Source: Streptomyces viridochromogenes DSM 40736 (GTDB taxonomy: Bacteria > Actinomycetota > Actinomycetes > Streptomycetales > Streptomycetaceae). Taken from it: a stretch of DNA of 48,217 nt. The position numbers were made by a program, and so were the translations under genes. Below are positions 40,950 through 48,217 of this stretch, in pieces. Each line of letters starts with the position of its first letter. The stretch's first letter is position 1. Under the pieces are notes generated by a model, which saw only the letters and a list, made by a program, of their open reading frames with translations, ran no database searches and was not told the origin of the DNA. The stretch spans positions 5,610,182 to 5,658,398 of the forward strand of contig NZ_GG657757.1 in NCBI RefSeq assembly GCF_000158955.1, written 5' to 3'.

Positions 40950-40970
40950 GAGAGGTCGAGCGGGCGGGGG

Positions 40971-41690
40971 TTACCCGTGCTGGTACGCCACCAGCGAGAT
41001 CCCCACGTAGTGCGTGATGAAGGCCGCCAAGGTGAATGAGTGGAACACCTCGTGGAAGCCGAACCAGCGCGGTGACGGGTTGGGCCGCTTGATCCCGTAG
41101 ACCACGCCGCCCGCGCTGTAGAGCACGCCGCCGATGATGACCAGGACCAGGACGGCGATGCCGCCGGTCCGCATGAAGTCCGGCAGATAGAAGACGGCCG
41201 CCCAGCCCATCGCGAGGTAGCACGGCGTGTACAGCCAGCGCGGGGCGCCGACCCAGAAGACGCGGAACGCGATACCGGCCGCCGCCGCGGCCCAGATGCC
41301 CCACAGCAGCCACTGGCCCTTGGTGCCCGGCAGCAGCAGCATGGTCAGCGGCGTGTACGTGCCCGCGATGATCAGGAAGATGTTGGCGTGGTCCAGACGG
41401 CGCAGGATGCCGTCCATGCGCGGACTCCAGTTGCCCCGGTGGTACAGCGCGCTCACGCCGAACAGCAGGCACGCCGTCAGTGCGTAGATGCTGCAGGCGA
41501 TGCGTCCTCTGGTCGAGTCGGCGAGGGCGGTCAGCACCAGACCCGCGACGAGGACGGCCGGGAACATGCCGAGGTGCAGCCAGCCGCGCAGCTTGGGCTT
41601 CACCGGATGCGGCAGGGAGAGCGCCACCGGACCGCGGCCGTCGGCCGGCGTGTCCTTGTCGGTGGGCGCGTCAGGGACGAACGCAGTCAT
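40971..41690 (-). CDS. Hemolysin III family membrane protein (YqfA/PAQR-like)
   Basis: 239 residues, seven predicted TM helices. Family marks: RGWLHLGMFPAVLVAGLVLTALA, FGVSALYHRGNWSPRMDGILRRLDHANIFLIIAGTYTPL (conserved Ser, His, Asp-His) and HEVFHSFTLAAFITHYVGI with the His pair at the C-terminus, as in PAQR zinc hydrolases. Actual activity in bacteria is uncertain; the name does not imply haemolysis. ATG 41690 has no Shine-Dalgarno; TACCAT lies 6 nt upstream, suggesting a leaderless mRNA. A GTAGCTAC palindrome (41700-41707) near the start also occurs in the adjacent efflux promoter. Confidence 0.9.
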   Translation of the reverse strand: MTAFVPDAPTDKDTPADGRGPVALSLPHPVKPKLRGWLHLGMFPAVLVAGLVLTALADSTRGRIACSIYALTACLLFGVSALYHRGNWSPRMDGILRRLDHANIFLIIAGTYTPLTMLLLPGTKGQWLLWGIWAAAAAGIAFRVFWVGAPRWLYTPCYLAMGWAAVFYLPDFMRTGGIAVLVLVIIGGVLYSAGGVVYGIKRPNPSPRWFGFHEVFHSFTLAAFITHYVGISLVAYQHG

Positions 41691-42018
41691 GGCCGAATGG
41701 TAGCTACGGAACCGTAAGTGGCCCATCCGTCGCGCGGATTGACCGACCAAGAGTGGCCATCCTCTCACCATGACCGGCCGGTGGTTACGCAAACGGACGG
41801 TCTGGTGAACCCAACGTGCACGTAAAGCGTGCGCGAGAAACCGTGGCGATCCTCACGTTGCTCACCTGTGCGCTCCTCTGGACAGATGGGCGGACTCGTC
41901 GGATGATCAAATGAGTGCGGTCGGCACCGGATGAGCGCCAAGTTAAACCGTGAAGCATCCGGGTCGCAGCCCCCACGGGGCCTCCACATCACCAAAAATC
42001 CCTCATTTAGGAGCAATC
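41691..42018 (+). promoter_or_regulatory. Intergenic region upstream of pckA
   Basis: About 330 bp between divergent genes. It holds the hemolysin III-like promoter at its left end and AGGAG (42009-42013), the pckA ribosome binding site, at its right. CGGATGA occurs twice (41898-41904, 41928-41934). No confident -35/-10 pair, tRNA or small gene was found. Confidence 0.4.
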
Positions 42019-43848
42019 GTGGCGCGCGACATCGCGGCTCCCACCGTCCCCACCACCCATCAGGGGCTGATTTCGTGGGTGAACGAGATCGCCGAACTGA
42101 CCCAGCCGGACAACGTGGTCTGGTGTGACGGATCCGAGGCCGAGTACGAGCGACTGTGCGGGGAGCTCGTCGAGAAGGGCACCTTCCGGAAACTCGACCC
42201 GATCAAGCGCCCCCACTCCTACTACGCCGCCTCCGACCCCACCGACGTCGCGCGCGTCGAGGACCGGACGTTCATCTGCTCCGAGAAGGAGCAGGACGCC
42301 GGCCCGACCAACCACTGGAAGGCCCCTGCCGAGATGCGGGAGATCTTCCAGGGGACCGGGGGTCAGGGCGGGCTGTTCCGCGGCTCGATGCGCGGCCGGA
42401 CCATGTACGTGGTGCCGTTCTGCATGGGCCCGCTCGGTTCGCCGCTGTCCGCGCTCGGCGTGGAGATCACCGACTCCGCGTACGTCGCCGTCTCCATGCG
42501 CACCATGACCCGCATGGGACAGCCCGTCCTGGACGAGCTCGGCTCCGACGGGTTCTTCGTCAAGGCCGTGCACACCCTGGGCGCCCCGCTGGAGCCCGGC
42601 CAGGAGGACGTCCCCTGGCCCTGCAACCAGACCAAGTACATCTCGCACTTCCCTGAAGACCGCGAGATCTGGTCCTACGGCTCCGGCTACGGCGGCAACG
42701 CCCTGCTCGGCAAGAAGTGCTACGCCCTGCGCATCGCCTCCGTGATGGCGCGTGACGAGGGCTGGCTGGCCGAGCACATGCTGGTCCTCAAGCTGACCCC
42801 GCCGCGCGGCGAGGCCAAGTACGTCGCGGCGGCCTTCCCGAGCGCCTGCGGCAAGACCAACCTCGCCATGCTGGAGCCGACCGTGCCCGGCTGGACGGTC
42901 GAGACCATCGGCGACGACATCGCCTGGATGCGCTTCGGCGAGGACGGCCGGCTCTACGCCATCAACCCCGAGGCCGGTTTCTTCGGTGTCGCCCCCGGCA
43001 CCGGCGAGCACACCAACGCCAACGCGATGAAGACGCTGTGGGGCAACTCCGTCTTCACCAACGTCGCCCTCACCGACGACAACGACATCTGGTGGGAGGG
43101 CATGACGGAGGAGACTCCGGCCCACCTGACGGACTGGAAGGGCAACGACTGGACGCCCGAGTCGGGCGTCCCGGCCGCGCACCCCAACGCCCGCTTCACC
43201 GTGCCGGCCTCGCAGTGCCCGATCATCGCGCCGGAGTGGGAGGACCCCAAGGGCGTGCCGATCTCGGCGATCCTCTTCGGTGGCCGCCGCGCCACCGCCG
43301 TACCGCTGGTGACGGAGTCCTTCGACTGGAACCACGGCGTCTTCCTCGGCGCCAACGTGGCCTCCGAGAAGACCGCCGCCGCCGAGGGCAAGGTCGGCGA
43401 GCTGCGCCGCGACCCGTTCGCGATGCTGCCGTTCTGCGGCTACAACATGGGCGACTACATGGCCCACTGGATCGACGTGGCCAAGGACAAGGACCAGTCC
43501 AAGCTGCCGAAGATCTACTACGTCAACTGGTTCCGCAAGGACGACGCCGGCAAGTTCGTCTGGCCCGGCTTCGGCGAGAACTCCCGCGTCCTGAAGTGGA
43601 TCGTGGGACGCCTGGACGGCACGGCCGAGGGCGTCGAGACCCCGATCGGCGTCCTGCCGACGAAGGACGCCCTTGACACCAACGGCCTGGAACTGTCCGA
43701 CGGCGACCTGGAGTTCCTGCTCACGGTCGACAAGGAGGTCTGGCGCGAGGAGGCCGCCCTGGTCCCCGACCACCTCAACACCTTCGGCGACCACACGCCG
43801 AAGGAGCTGTGGGACGAGTACCACGCGCTGGTGCGGCGCCTGGGCTGA
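42019..43848 (+). CDS. pckA: Phosphoenolpyruvate carboxykinase (GTP)
   Basis: 609 residues. It converts oxaloacetate and GTP to PEP, GDP and CO2, the committed step of gluconeogenesis from TCA intermediates. GTP-type features: RTMYVVPFCMGPLGSPLSALGVEITDSAYV, the P-loop AFPSACGKTNLAML with the reactive Cys277 and Lys279, NPEAGFFGVAPGTGEHTN, FGGRRATAVPLV and MLPFCGYNMGDYMAHW. GTG 42019 follows AGGAG with 5-nt spacing; the frame continues upstream but without support. Monocistronic. Confidence 0.96.
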   Translation: MARDIAAPTVPTTHQGLISWVNEIAELTQPDNVVWCDGSEAEYERLCGELVEKGTFRKLDPIKRPHSYYAASDPTDVARVEDRTFICSEKEQDAGPTNHWKAPAEMREIFQGTGGQGGLFRGSMRGRTMYVVPFCMGPLGSPLSALGVEITDSAYVAVSMRTMTRMGQPVLDELGSDGFFVKAVHTLGAPLEPGQEDVPWPCNQTKYISHFPEDREIWSYGSGYGGNALLGKKCYALRIASVMARDEGWLAEHMLVLKLTPPRGEAKYVAAAFPSACGKTNLAMLEPTVPGWTVETIGDDIAWMRFGEDGRLYAINPEAGFFGVAPGTGEHTNANAMKTLWGNSVFTNVALTDDNDIWWEGMTEETPAHLTDWKGNDWTPESGVPAAHPNARFTVPASQCPIIAPEWEDPKGVPISAILFGGRRATAVPLVTESFDWNHGVFLGANVASEKTAAAEGKVGELRRDPFAMLPFCGYNMGDYMAHWIDVAKDKDQSKLPKIYYVNWFRKDDAGKFVWPGFGENSRVLKWIVGRLDGTAEGVETPIGVLPTKDALDTNGLELSDGDLEFLLTVDKEVWREEAALVPDHLNTFGDHTPKELWDEYHALVRRLG

Positions 43849-43863
43849 GCCCACCCCCGAACT

Positions 43864-43922
43864 CCGCGGCCGGCCGGAACCGACAGTGCCCTGACCAGCA
43901 ACATCGTCACGGCCGGCCGCGG
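43864..43922 (+). terminator. Long-loop inverted repeat after pckA
   Basis: Perfect 12-bp arms CCGCGGCCGGCC/GGCCGGCCGCGG (43864-43875, 43911-43922) enclosing 35 nt. Probably ends pckA transcription, although the loop is unusually long. Confidence 0.6.
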
Positions 43923-44051
43923 GACACACCGGCGGGGCCCGTACAACGGCGTGCGGGGTTCGGGGCCGGTCACCGCGTCCTCCGTCCGCCTCGACGGAAA
44001 CCAGCGACGACCGGCCCCTTCCGCCCGCTTCGGCGCGGCCCCCAGGCGGGC

Positions 44052-44306
44052 TCACGAACGTGCCGATGAATGACCGAGCGCTCCGGCCGACGGCCTACGT
44101 CGACCGGGGCGCTCGGGCGTTTTCGGGATGTCGGTGTCGGTGCCGGTTTCGGTGTACAGCTCGCACCACACGGTCTTACGAGCGGCCTCCTGCTCCACAC
44201 CCCACCGCACGGCCAGCGCGTCCAGCAACGCCAGCCCGGCGCCCACGACCACGCAGAGGGCGACGCCCACGCCGATGAGCCACCGCGCTTTCGCTGTCCT
44301 GGGCAT
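44052..44306 (-). CDS. Small single-pass membrane protein of unknown function
   Basis: 84 residues from ATG 44306 (MPRTAKARWLIGVGVALCVVVGAGLALLDALAVRWGVEQEAARK), with GGAG 9 nt upstream. One TM helix and a polar tail rich in Thr, Pro and Arg. No family recognised. It faces the truncated ATPase remnant head to head with almost no intergenic space, so it may owe its present upstream region to a rearrangement. Real expression is uncertain. Confidence 0.5.
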   Translation of the reverse strand: MPRTAKARWLIGVGVALCVVVGAGLALLDALAVRWGVEQEAARKTVWCELYTETGTDTDIPKTPERPGRRRPSAGALGHSSARS

Positions 44307-44325
44307 CAGTACCACTCCGGGATGA

Positions 44326-45144
44326 CTCGGTGGATGTTCGCCCACGTTCCCCGCCTGGGTCTGCCGGACCGTACTCAACCCGGCCCGTCCCATCCACGGC
44401 GAGGCTCCTTACCTCCTGGCCGCCGAGCCGGACCTGCGCAACCGGTCGCTGTACCACTCGGTCCTGGCCGCGGTGGCGGGCGGCGACCGCACCAGTGGCG
44501 GCATCGCGAGTGCGGTGGGCCGCAAGGCGACGGACATCTCACTGCCGCTGTCCGTCCTGAAGAACTGCGGCCTGCTCACCGTCGAGCCCGACGCCTTCCG
44601 CGCCAACCGCACGACCTACCACGTCGCAGAGCCGCTGATCACCTTCCACCATGCCGTCGTCCGCCCCGAGACGGCTCTGCTCAGTCGCCGTCGAGGAGCA
44701 GCCAGGATGTGGGAGCACAGCAGGGCGACGTTCCTCAGCAAGGTCGTAGGTCCGCACTTCGAGCGCCTGTGCCGTGAGTGGGTCGAGTGGCACGCGGACC
44801 CCGCGACGTTCGGGGGCATGCCGATCCAGGTCGCGTCCGGGACCGTGGCCGACCCGGTCAACCGGACCGCTCTCGAGGCCGACGTCGTGGTGCACGGGGC
44901 GATCGGCCAGGACCAGGGCATCCTGCTGTCCGTGGGGGAGGCCAAGTGGCACAAGGTCATGAACCTCGGGCACCTGCAACGCCTGCGCCGCATCCTGGAG
45001 TTGCTGGAGGCGAGGGGCGTCGACACCCGTCATGCCAGACCGGCCTGCTACAGCGGCGCCGGATTCGACGCGGAGCTGCGGGCGGCCGAGAGCCGGGGTG
45101 AGGTGGTCCTCGTCGACCTGCAACGGCTGTACCACGGTTCCTGA
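44326..45144 (+). pseudogene. N-terminally truncated ATPase: DUF234 nuclease-like remnant
   Basis: The frame opens after a stop at 44323 and runs to 45144. From about 44374 it matches the C-terminal part of archaeal-type ATPases with a DUF234 domain: a winged-helix part (EAPYLLAAEPDLRNRSLYHSVLAAVAGGDRTSGGIASAVGRKATDISLPLSVLKNCGLL, YHVAEPLITFHHAVVRP) then a restriction-endonuclease-like fold with a D...ExK core (ALEADVVVH, LLSVGEAKW). The P-loop ATPase domain, normally about 200 residues before this, is missing, and a small minus-strand gene occupies that place. Translation could begin at a GTG (44473), but a functional product seems unlikely. Confidence 0.72.
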
Positions 45145-45198
45145 AGCCCACGAGGTGGAGCACTGGTCGGGGAGGGCGGTGCGCGGTGGATTGTGGCG

Positions 45199-45246
45199 CC
45201 CGGTCCGCGCGTCGCTGCGGGTGCGCGCGGACCGGGGCCGTCGAAG
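45199..45246. terminator. Bidirectional hairpin
   Basis: Perfect 13-bp arms CCCGGTCCGCGCG/CGCGCGGACCGGG (45199-45211, 45234-45246) with a 22-nt loop, between the convergent DUF234 remnant and the small conserved gene. Confidence 0.75.
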
Positions 45247-45262
45247 GGAGCCCGAAGAGGGC

Positions 45263-45679
45263 TCAGTGGGACGCGAGCTCGCGCGGCTCCAGGGCCGCCG
45301 AGTGCGCGTCCATCTGCTCGGCGGCCAGGATCGCGGCCGCCGTGTCGGCACGGGACGCGGCCACCACCAGCGCACGCCCCGCCAGGGCATGCGCCCGCCG
45401 GTGCAGCGCCGCCGCACCGCGCTCGCGCCGCCCGCCGAGCACGCGAACTGGTGTCCGTCCGCCCCTCAGGCGCGCCACCTGCTCCGCGAGCCGCTCCGCC
45501 GCGGCGTCCATGTCGGCCGACGGCGCTGCCGCGCGCAGCTCGTCCGTGACGGCGAGCAGGGCGGCGAGGTGGCCCGCGAGCTGGATGTCCAGCTCTTCCT
45601 CACGGGAACGGTGGGGAAAGTCGGGGTCGGGGCCGTCCACCGTGCTGTGGACCGACTTGGCGCGGATCGGCTCGTACAT
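45263..45679 (-). CDS. Small conserved Streptomyces protein of unknown function
   Basis: 138 residues from ATG 45679, with an excellent AGGAGG site 7 nt upstream, so expression is likely. Begins MYEPIRAKSVHSTVDGPDPDFPHRSREEELDIQLAGHLAALLAVTDELR; the rest is an Ala-rich helical bundle (ADMDAAAERLAEQVARLRGG ... RAHALAGRALVVAASRADTAAAILAAEQMDAH). No signal peptide, TM or catalytic motif. I associate it, without certainty, with a family named after SCO4983. Upstream lies TTAGA-N5-TCTAA (45719-45733), a possible operator. Confidence 0.75.
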   Translation of the reverse strand: MYEPIRAKSVHSTVDGPDPDFPHRSREEELDIQLAGHLAALLAVTDELRAAAPSADMDAAAERLAEQVARLRGGRTPVRVLGGRRERGAAALHRRAHALAGRALVVAASRADTAAAILAAEQMDAHSAALEPRELASH

Positions 45680-45800
45680 GGGAGGGCCTCCTGTGTTCTT
45701 ACAGGAAGCCATCCTAGCTTAGATTTCGTCTAAAGTTGAGTTGTTCACAAAACCGGACTGCCTGCACACGTAGCGTGAGCGAGTCGGTGCGGTCTTGTGG

Positions 45801-47012
45801 TCAGGTCTGGCTGTAGCCGTCCAGGAAGTGCCCGATCCGGCCCACCGCGTCCCTCAGGTCGCCGACCGTCGGCAGGGTCACGACCCGGAAGTGGTCCGGC
45901 TCCGGCCAGTTGAAGCCGGTGCCCTGGACGACCATGATCTTCTCGCGCCGGAGCAGGTCCAGGACCATCCGCCGGTCGTCCTTGATCTTGAAGACCTTCG
46001 GGTCGAGGCGCGGGAAGAGGTACAGCGCGCCCTTCGGCTTCACGCAGGTCACGCCCGGGATCTGGGTCAGCAACTCGTAGGCGACGTCCCGCTGCTCGCG
46101 CAGCCTGCCGCCCGGCAGGACCAGGTCGTTGATCGTCTGCCGTCCACTGAGGGCGGCGACGACGCCGTGCTGCCCCGGCATGTTGGCGCACAGCCGCATG
46201 TTCGCCAGGATCGTCAGACCCTCGATGTAGGAGTCGGCGTGCGCGCGCGGCCCGGAGATCGACATCCAGCCCACCCGGTAGCCGGCCACCCGGTACGCCT
46301 TCGACATGCCGTTGAAGGTGAGGGTCAGCAGGTCGGGGGCGACGGAGGCGGTGGGGGTGTGCGTGGCCTCGTCGTAGAGGATCTTGTCGTAGATCTCGTC
46401 GGAGCAGACGAGGAGGTTGTGGCGGCGGGCGATGTCGGTCAGGCCCTTGATCATCGCCTCGTCGTAGACGGCGCCCGTCGGGTTGTTCGGGTTGATGATC
46501 ACGAGCGCCTTGGTGCGGTCGGTGACCTTGCGCTCGACGTCGGCGAGGTCCGGCATCCAGTCGGACTGCTCGTCGCAGCGGTAGTGCACGGCGGTGCCGC
46601 CGGACAGGGACACGGCGGCGGTCCACAGCGGGTAGTCCGGGGCGGGCACGAGCACCTCGTCCCCGTCGTCCAGCAGGCCCTGCATCGCCATCACGATCAA
46701 CTCGGAGACACCGTTGCCGATGAAGACGTGCTCGACGTCCGTCTCGATGCCGAGGGTCTGGTTGTGCATGACGACCGCCCGACGCGCGGCCAGCAGTCCC
46801 TTCGCGTCGCCGTACCCATGCGCCGAGGACACGTTCCGGAGGACGTCCTCCAGGATCTCGGGGGGACACTCGAAGCCGAACGCGGCCGGGTTGCCGGTGT
46901 TCAGCTTGAGGATCCGATGGCCGGCCGCCTCCAGCCGCATCGCCTCCTCGAGCACCGGGCCCCGGATCTCGTAACAGACGTTGGCGAGCTTGGTCGACTG
47001 GATCACCTGCAT
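45801..47012 (-). CDS. PLP-dependent aminotransferase (class I/II; alanine/aspartate type)
   Basis: 403 residues from ATG 47012 (MQVIQSTKLANVCYEIRGPVLEEA). Fold-type I features: NTGNPAAFGFECPPEI, GYGDAKGLLAARRAV, NPNNPTGAVYD, CSDEIYDKILYD, and the PLP lysine in NGMSKAYRVAGYRVGW (Lys238). The IRGPVLEEA start and NPAAFGF are typical of the AlaA-like group, so alanine-glutamate or aspartate transamination is most likely. Longer starts exist upstream but lack support. TAAGCT lies 7 nt before the ATG, suggesting a leaderless mRNA. Divergent from the Pro/Gly-rich membrane protein. Confidence 0.9.
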   Translation of the reverse strand: MQVIQSTKLANVCYEIRGPVLEEAMRLEAAGHRILKLNTGNPAAFGFECPPEILEDVLRNVSSAHGYGDAKGLLAARRAVVMHNQTLGIETDVEHVFIGNGVSELIVMAMQGLLDDGDEVLVPAPDYPLWTAAVSLSGGTAVHYRCDEQSDWMPDLADVERKVTDRTKALVIINPNNPTGAVYDEAMIKGLTDIARRHNLLVCSDEIYDKILYDEATHTPTASVAPDLLTLTFNGMSKAYRVAGYRVGWMSISGPRAHADSYIEGLTILANMRLCANMPGQHGVVAALSGRQTINDLVLPGGRLREQRDVAYELLTQIPGVTCVKPKGALYLFPRLDPKVFKIKDDRRMVLDLLRREKIMVVQGTGFNWPEPDHFRVVTLPTVGDLRDAVGRIGHFLDGYSQT

Positions 47013-47138
47013 GTCTGGGAGCTTACGGCCCGGTAATGCCTCGCGGGTCGTGTTTTCCGCCACGTGAGACGCGGCAGTTTGGGTGGATATCGCCGTGCGC
47101 TGTCCCACCAGCCCCTTCAGTACCTAGAATGCGCCGCC

Positions 47139-48217
47139 ATGTCCAAGCCATCCGACTACGCCGACGGGGCGACGAGCGACGAGCCGCAGGAACCGCCGAA
47201 CGTGTACCTGCCTCAGGCAGCCCCACCCCCGGCGTACGACGCGTACGCCGACCCGGCGGCGGCCCACGGCTGGCAGGAGCCCTATGGCGCCGGGGGCGGC
47301 GCCGGTGACGCCGAGAACGCCCGTGACGCCGGGTACGGCGCGGGTGGCGAGTACGGCGCCGGCGCCGAGCGCGCTGCGGACGCCCCGCCCAGCCCGGGAC
47401 ACGCCCCCGGCACGGGCCCCCTGCCCGGCGCCTACCCCACGTCCGGCCCGGCCTCCGCACCCGGCACGGGCTCGGCCCCCGGCGCGTATTCCCCGCCCGG
47501 CACGGGTTCGGCCCCCGTACCCGGCGCGTATGCCACGCCCGGCACGGGTTCGGCCCCCGTGCCCGGCGCGTATTCCATGCCCGGAGCGGGCCCGATACCC
47601 GGCACAGCTCCTATGCCCGGCGCCTACCCCACGTCTGACACGGCCTCTGTGCCCAGCGCGGGCTCGGTCCCCGGTGTGGGCTCCGTACCCGGTGCGAATC
47701 CCTCGCCCGGAGCGGGCCCGATGCCCGGCACAGCTCCTATGCCCGGCGCCTACCCCACGTCTGACACGGCCTCTGTGCCCAGCGCGGGCTCGGTCCCCGG
47801 TGTGGGCTCCGTACCCGGCGCGAATCCCTCGCCCGGAGCGGGCCCCATGCCCGGCACAACCCCCATGCCCGGGGCCTCTCCCGCGCCTGGCGCGGCCCCT
47901 GTGCCCGGCATGGGCCCCACGTCTGGCGCGGCCGCTGCGCCCGGCACAGCCCCCACACCGGGCATGCCCCCCACCCCCTCCCCGGGCGACACTCGCGAAC
48001 TCCCGGTCATGCCGGACCACGCCCGGCCCGGCCCCGGGCGCCGCTCCCGTCGGCGGCAGGGGCCGTCGCGGGCACGGCGGTTGGCTGTCGCTGTCGGGGC
48101 CCTGGGGGCCGTGTCGGCGGCCGCACTGGTCGTGGGGTTCTCCTTCTCGGGCTCGGACTCGACCTCCACGGGCCCGCGCGGCGGCGAGGGCGGCCGCACG
48201 GGCCCGGCCGCGGGGGA
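47139..48217 (+). CDS. Pro/Gly-rich repeat membrane protein, 3'-truncated by the window
   Basis: Open from ATG 47139 to the window end (at least 359 residues). The N-terminus (MSKPSDYADGATSDEPQEPPNVYLPQ) is acidic and cytosolic; residues about 85-285 are low-complexity repeats of PGxGxxP type; an Arg-rich stretch (GRRSRRRQGPSRARR) precedes one TM helix (LAVAVGALGAVSAAALVVGFSF) and a Ser/Thr/Gly-rich outer part that continues beyond the window. TAGAAT (47125-47130) lies 8 nt before the ATG, so a leaderless start is likely. The extracellular domain, which would show function, is not in view. Confidence 0.8.
   Translation, partial: MSKPSDYADGATSDEPQEPPNVYLPQAAPPPAYDAYADPAAAHGWQEPYGAGGGAGDAENARDAGYGAGGEYGAGAERAADAPPSPGHAPGTGPLPGAYPTSGPASAPGTGSAPGAYSPPGTGSAPVPGAYATPGTGSAPVPGAYSMPGAGPIPGTAPMPGAYPTSDTASVPSAGSVPGVGSVPGANPSPGAGPMPGTAPMPGAYPTSDTASVPSAGSVPGVGSVPGANPSPGAGPMPGTTPMPGASPAPGAAPVPGMGPTSGAAAAPGTAPTPGMPPTPSPGDTRELPVMPDHARPGPGRRSRRRQGPSRARRLAVAVGALGAVSAAALVVGFSFSGSDSTSTGPRGGEGGRTGPAAG
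47583..47834 (+). repeat. 126-bp in-frame tandem duplication
   Basis: Two adjacent 126-bp units (47583-47708, 47709-47834; 42 residues each) differ at only two positions by my alignment, and a third unit begins at 47835 before diverging. The near identity at silent sites indicates recent duplication or gene conversion within the Pro/Gly-rich protein. Confidence 0.9.

Noticed and set aside
40971..41690. Secreted haemolysin toxin
   Set aside because: The hemolysin III name is historical; the seven-TM PAQR-like pattern points to a membrane protein, not a toxin.
37703..47834. A link between the two duplications that both have a 126-bp period (37703/37829 and 47583/47709)
   Set aside because: The sequences are unrelated; the equal spacing is coincidence, and the second is fixed to a multiple of three by coding.
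1..48217. tRNA, rRNA, riboswitch or replication origin
   Set aside because: Every gap of notable size was read for cloverleaf, T-box, SAM or cobalamin features and DnaA-box clusters; none was convincing, including upstream of metB and ilvA.

Overview
The window looks like chromosomal DNA of a Streptomyces. The sequence is very GC-rich with strong G/C bias at third codon positions, and GTG and TTG starts are common. Typical actinobacterial genes are present: mycothiol S-conjugate amidase, DUF4307, a LAXTG-type sorting motif, a lipoprotein L,D-transpeptidase and GTP-type PEP carboxykinase. From memory the gene order (hutH ... msrA, metB, ilvA ... greA, mca ... pckA, aminotransferase) resembles the SCO4931-SCO4984 part of the S. 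coelicolor core chromosome. No phage, insertion sequence, CRISPR array, rRNA or tRNA was seen.

Layout. 1-9 kb: a 5'-truncated GGDEF protein, hutH, a possibly frameshifted small surface protein, a small acidic protein, an L,D-transpeptidase and a large secreted subtilisin-like protease. 8.6-13.3 kb: an MmyB-type regulator divergent from a zinc alcohol dehydrogenase, a VOC protein, and two membrane proteins (DUF4389, AI-2E family). 13.5-21 kb: msrA, an unusual GNAT-AAA+ fusion, a membrane-anchored unknown, metB, a degenerate ECF-like sigma factor with a small membrane partner, a MarR regulator and ilvA. 21-25.5 kb: a two-gene ABC exporter, greA, DUF4307, mca and a small membrane protein. 25.5-31 kb: a 1065-residue STAND NTPase (membrane segment, NB-ARC-like domain, TPRs) and a DUF255 thioredoxin-like protein.

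31.1-37.7 kb is the most striking block. Four genes, each overlapping the next by 4 nt, encode a membrane GT2 glycosyltransferase, a GT39-type membrane glycosyltransferase, a DPM1-like GT2 fused to GtrA, and a secreted galactose-oxidase-like radical copper oxidase with every expected active-site residue visible. Together they suggest synthesis, lipid-linked supply and oxidative modification of a surface glycan, in logic like the known CslA/GlxA pair but with different partners.

37.7-48.2 kb: two direct copies of a 79-bp palindromic repeat, a Mut7-C/ubiquitin-like protein, a DHA2 efflux pump translationally coupled to a TetR repressor and with a probable leaderless promoter, a hemolysin III-like protein, pckA, an N-terminally truncated ATPase/DUF234 relic, a small conserved protein, a PLP aminotransferase, and a 3'-truncated Pro/Gly-rich membrane protein with a recent 126-bp tandem duplication.

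Most genes are monocistronic or in short operons, and convergent pairs are usually separated by clear hairpins. Names rest on motif recognition; no database search was possible.
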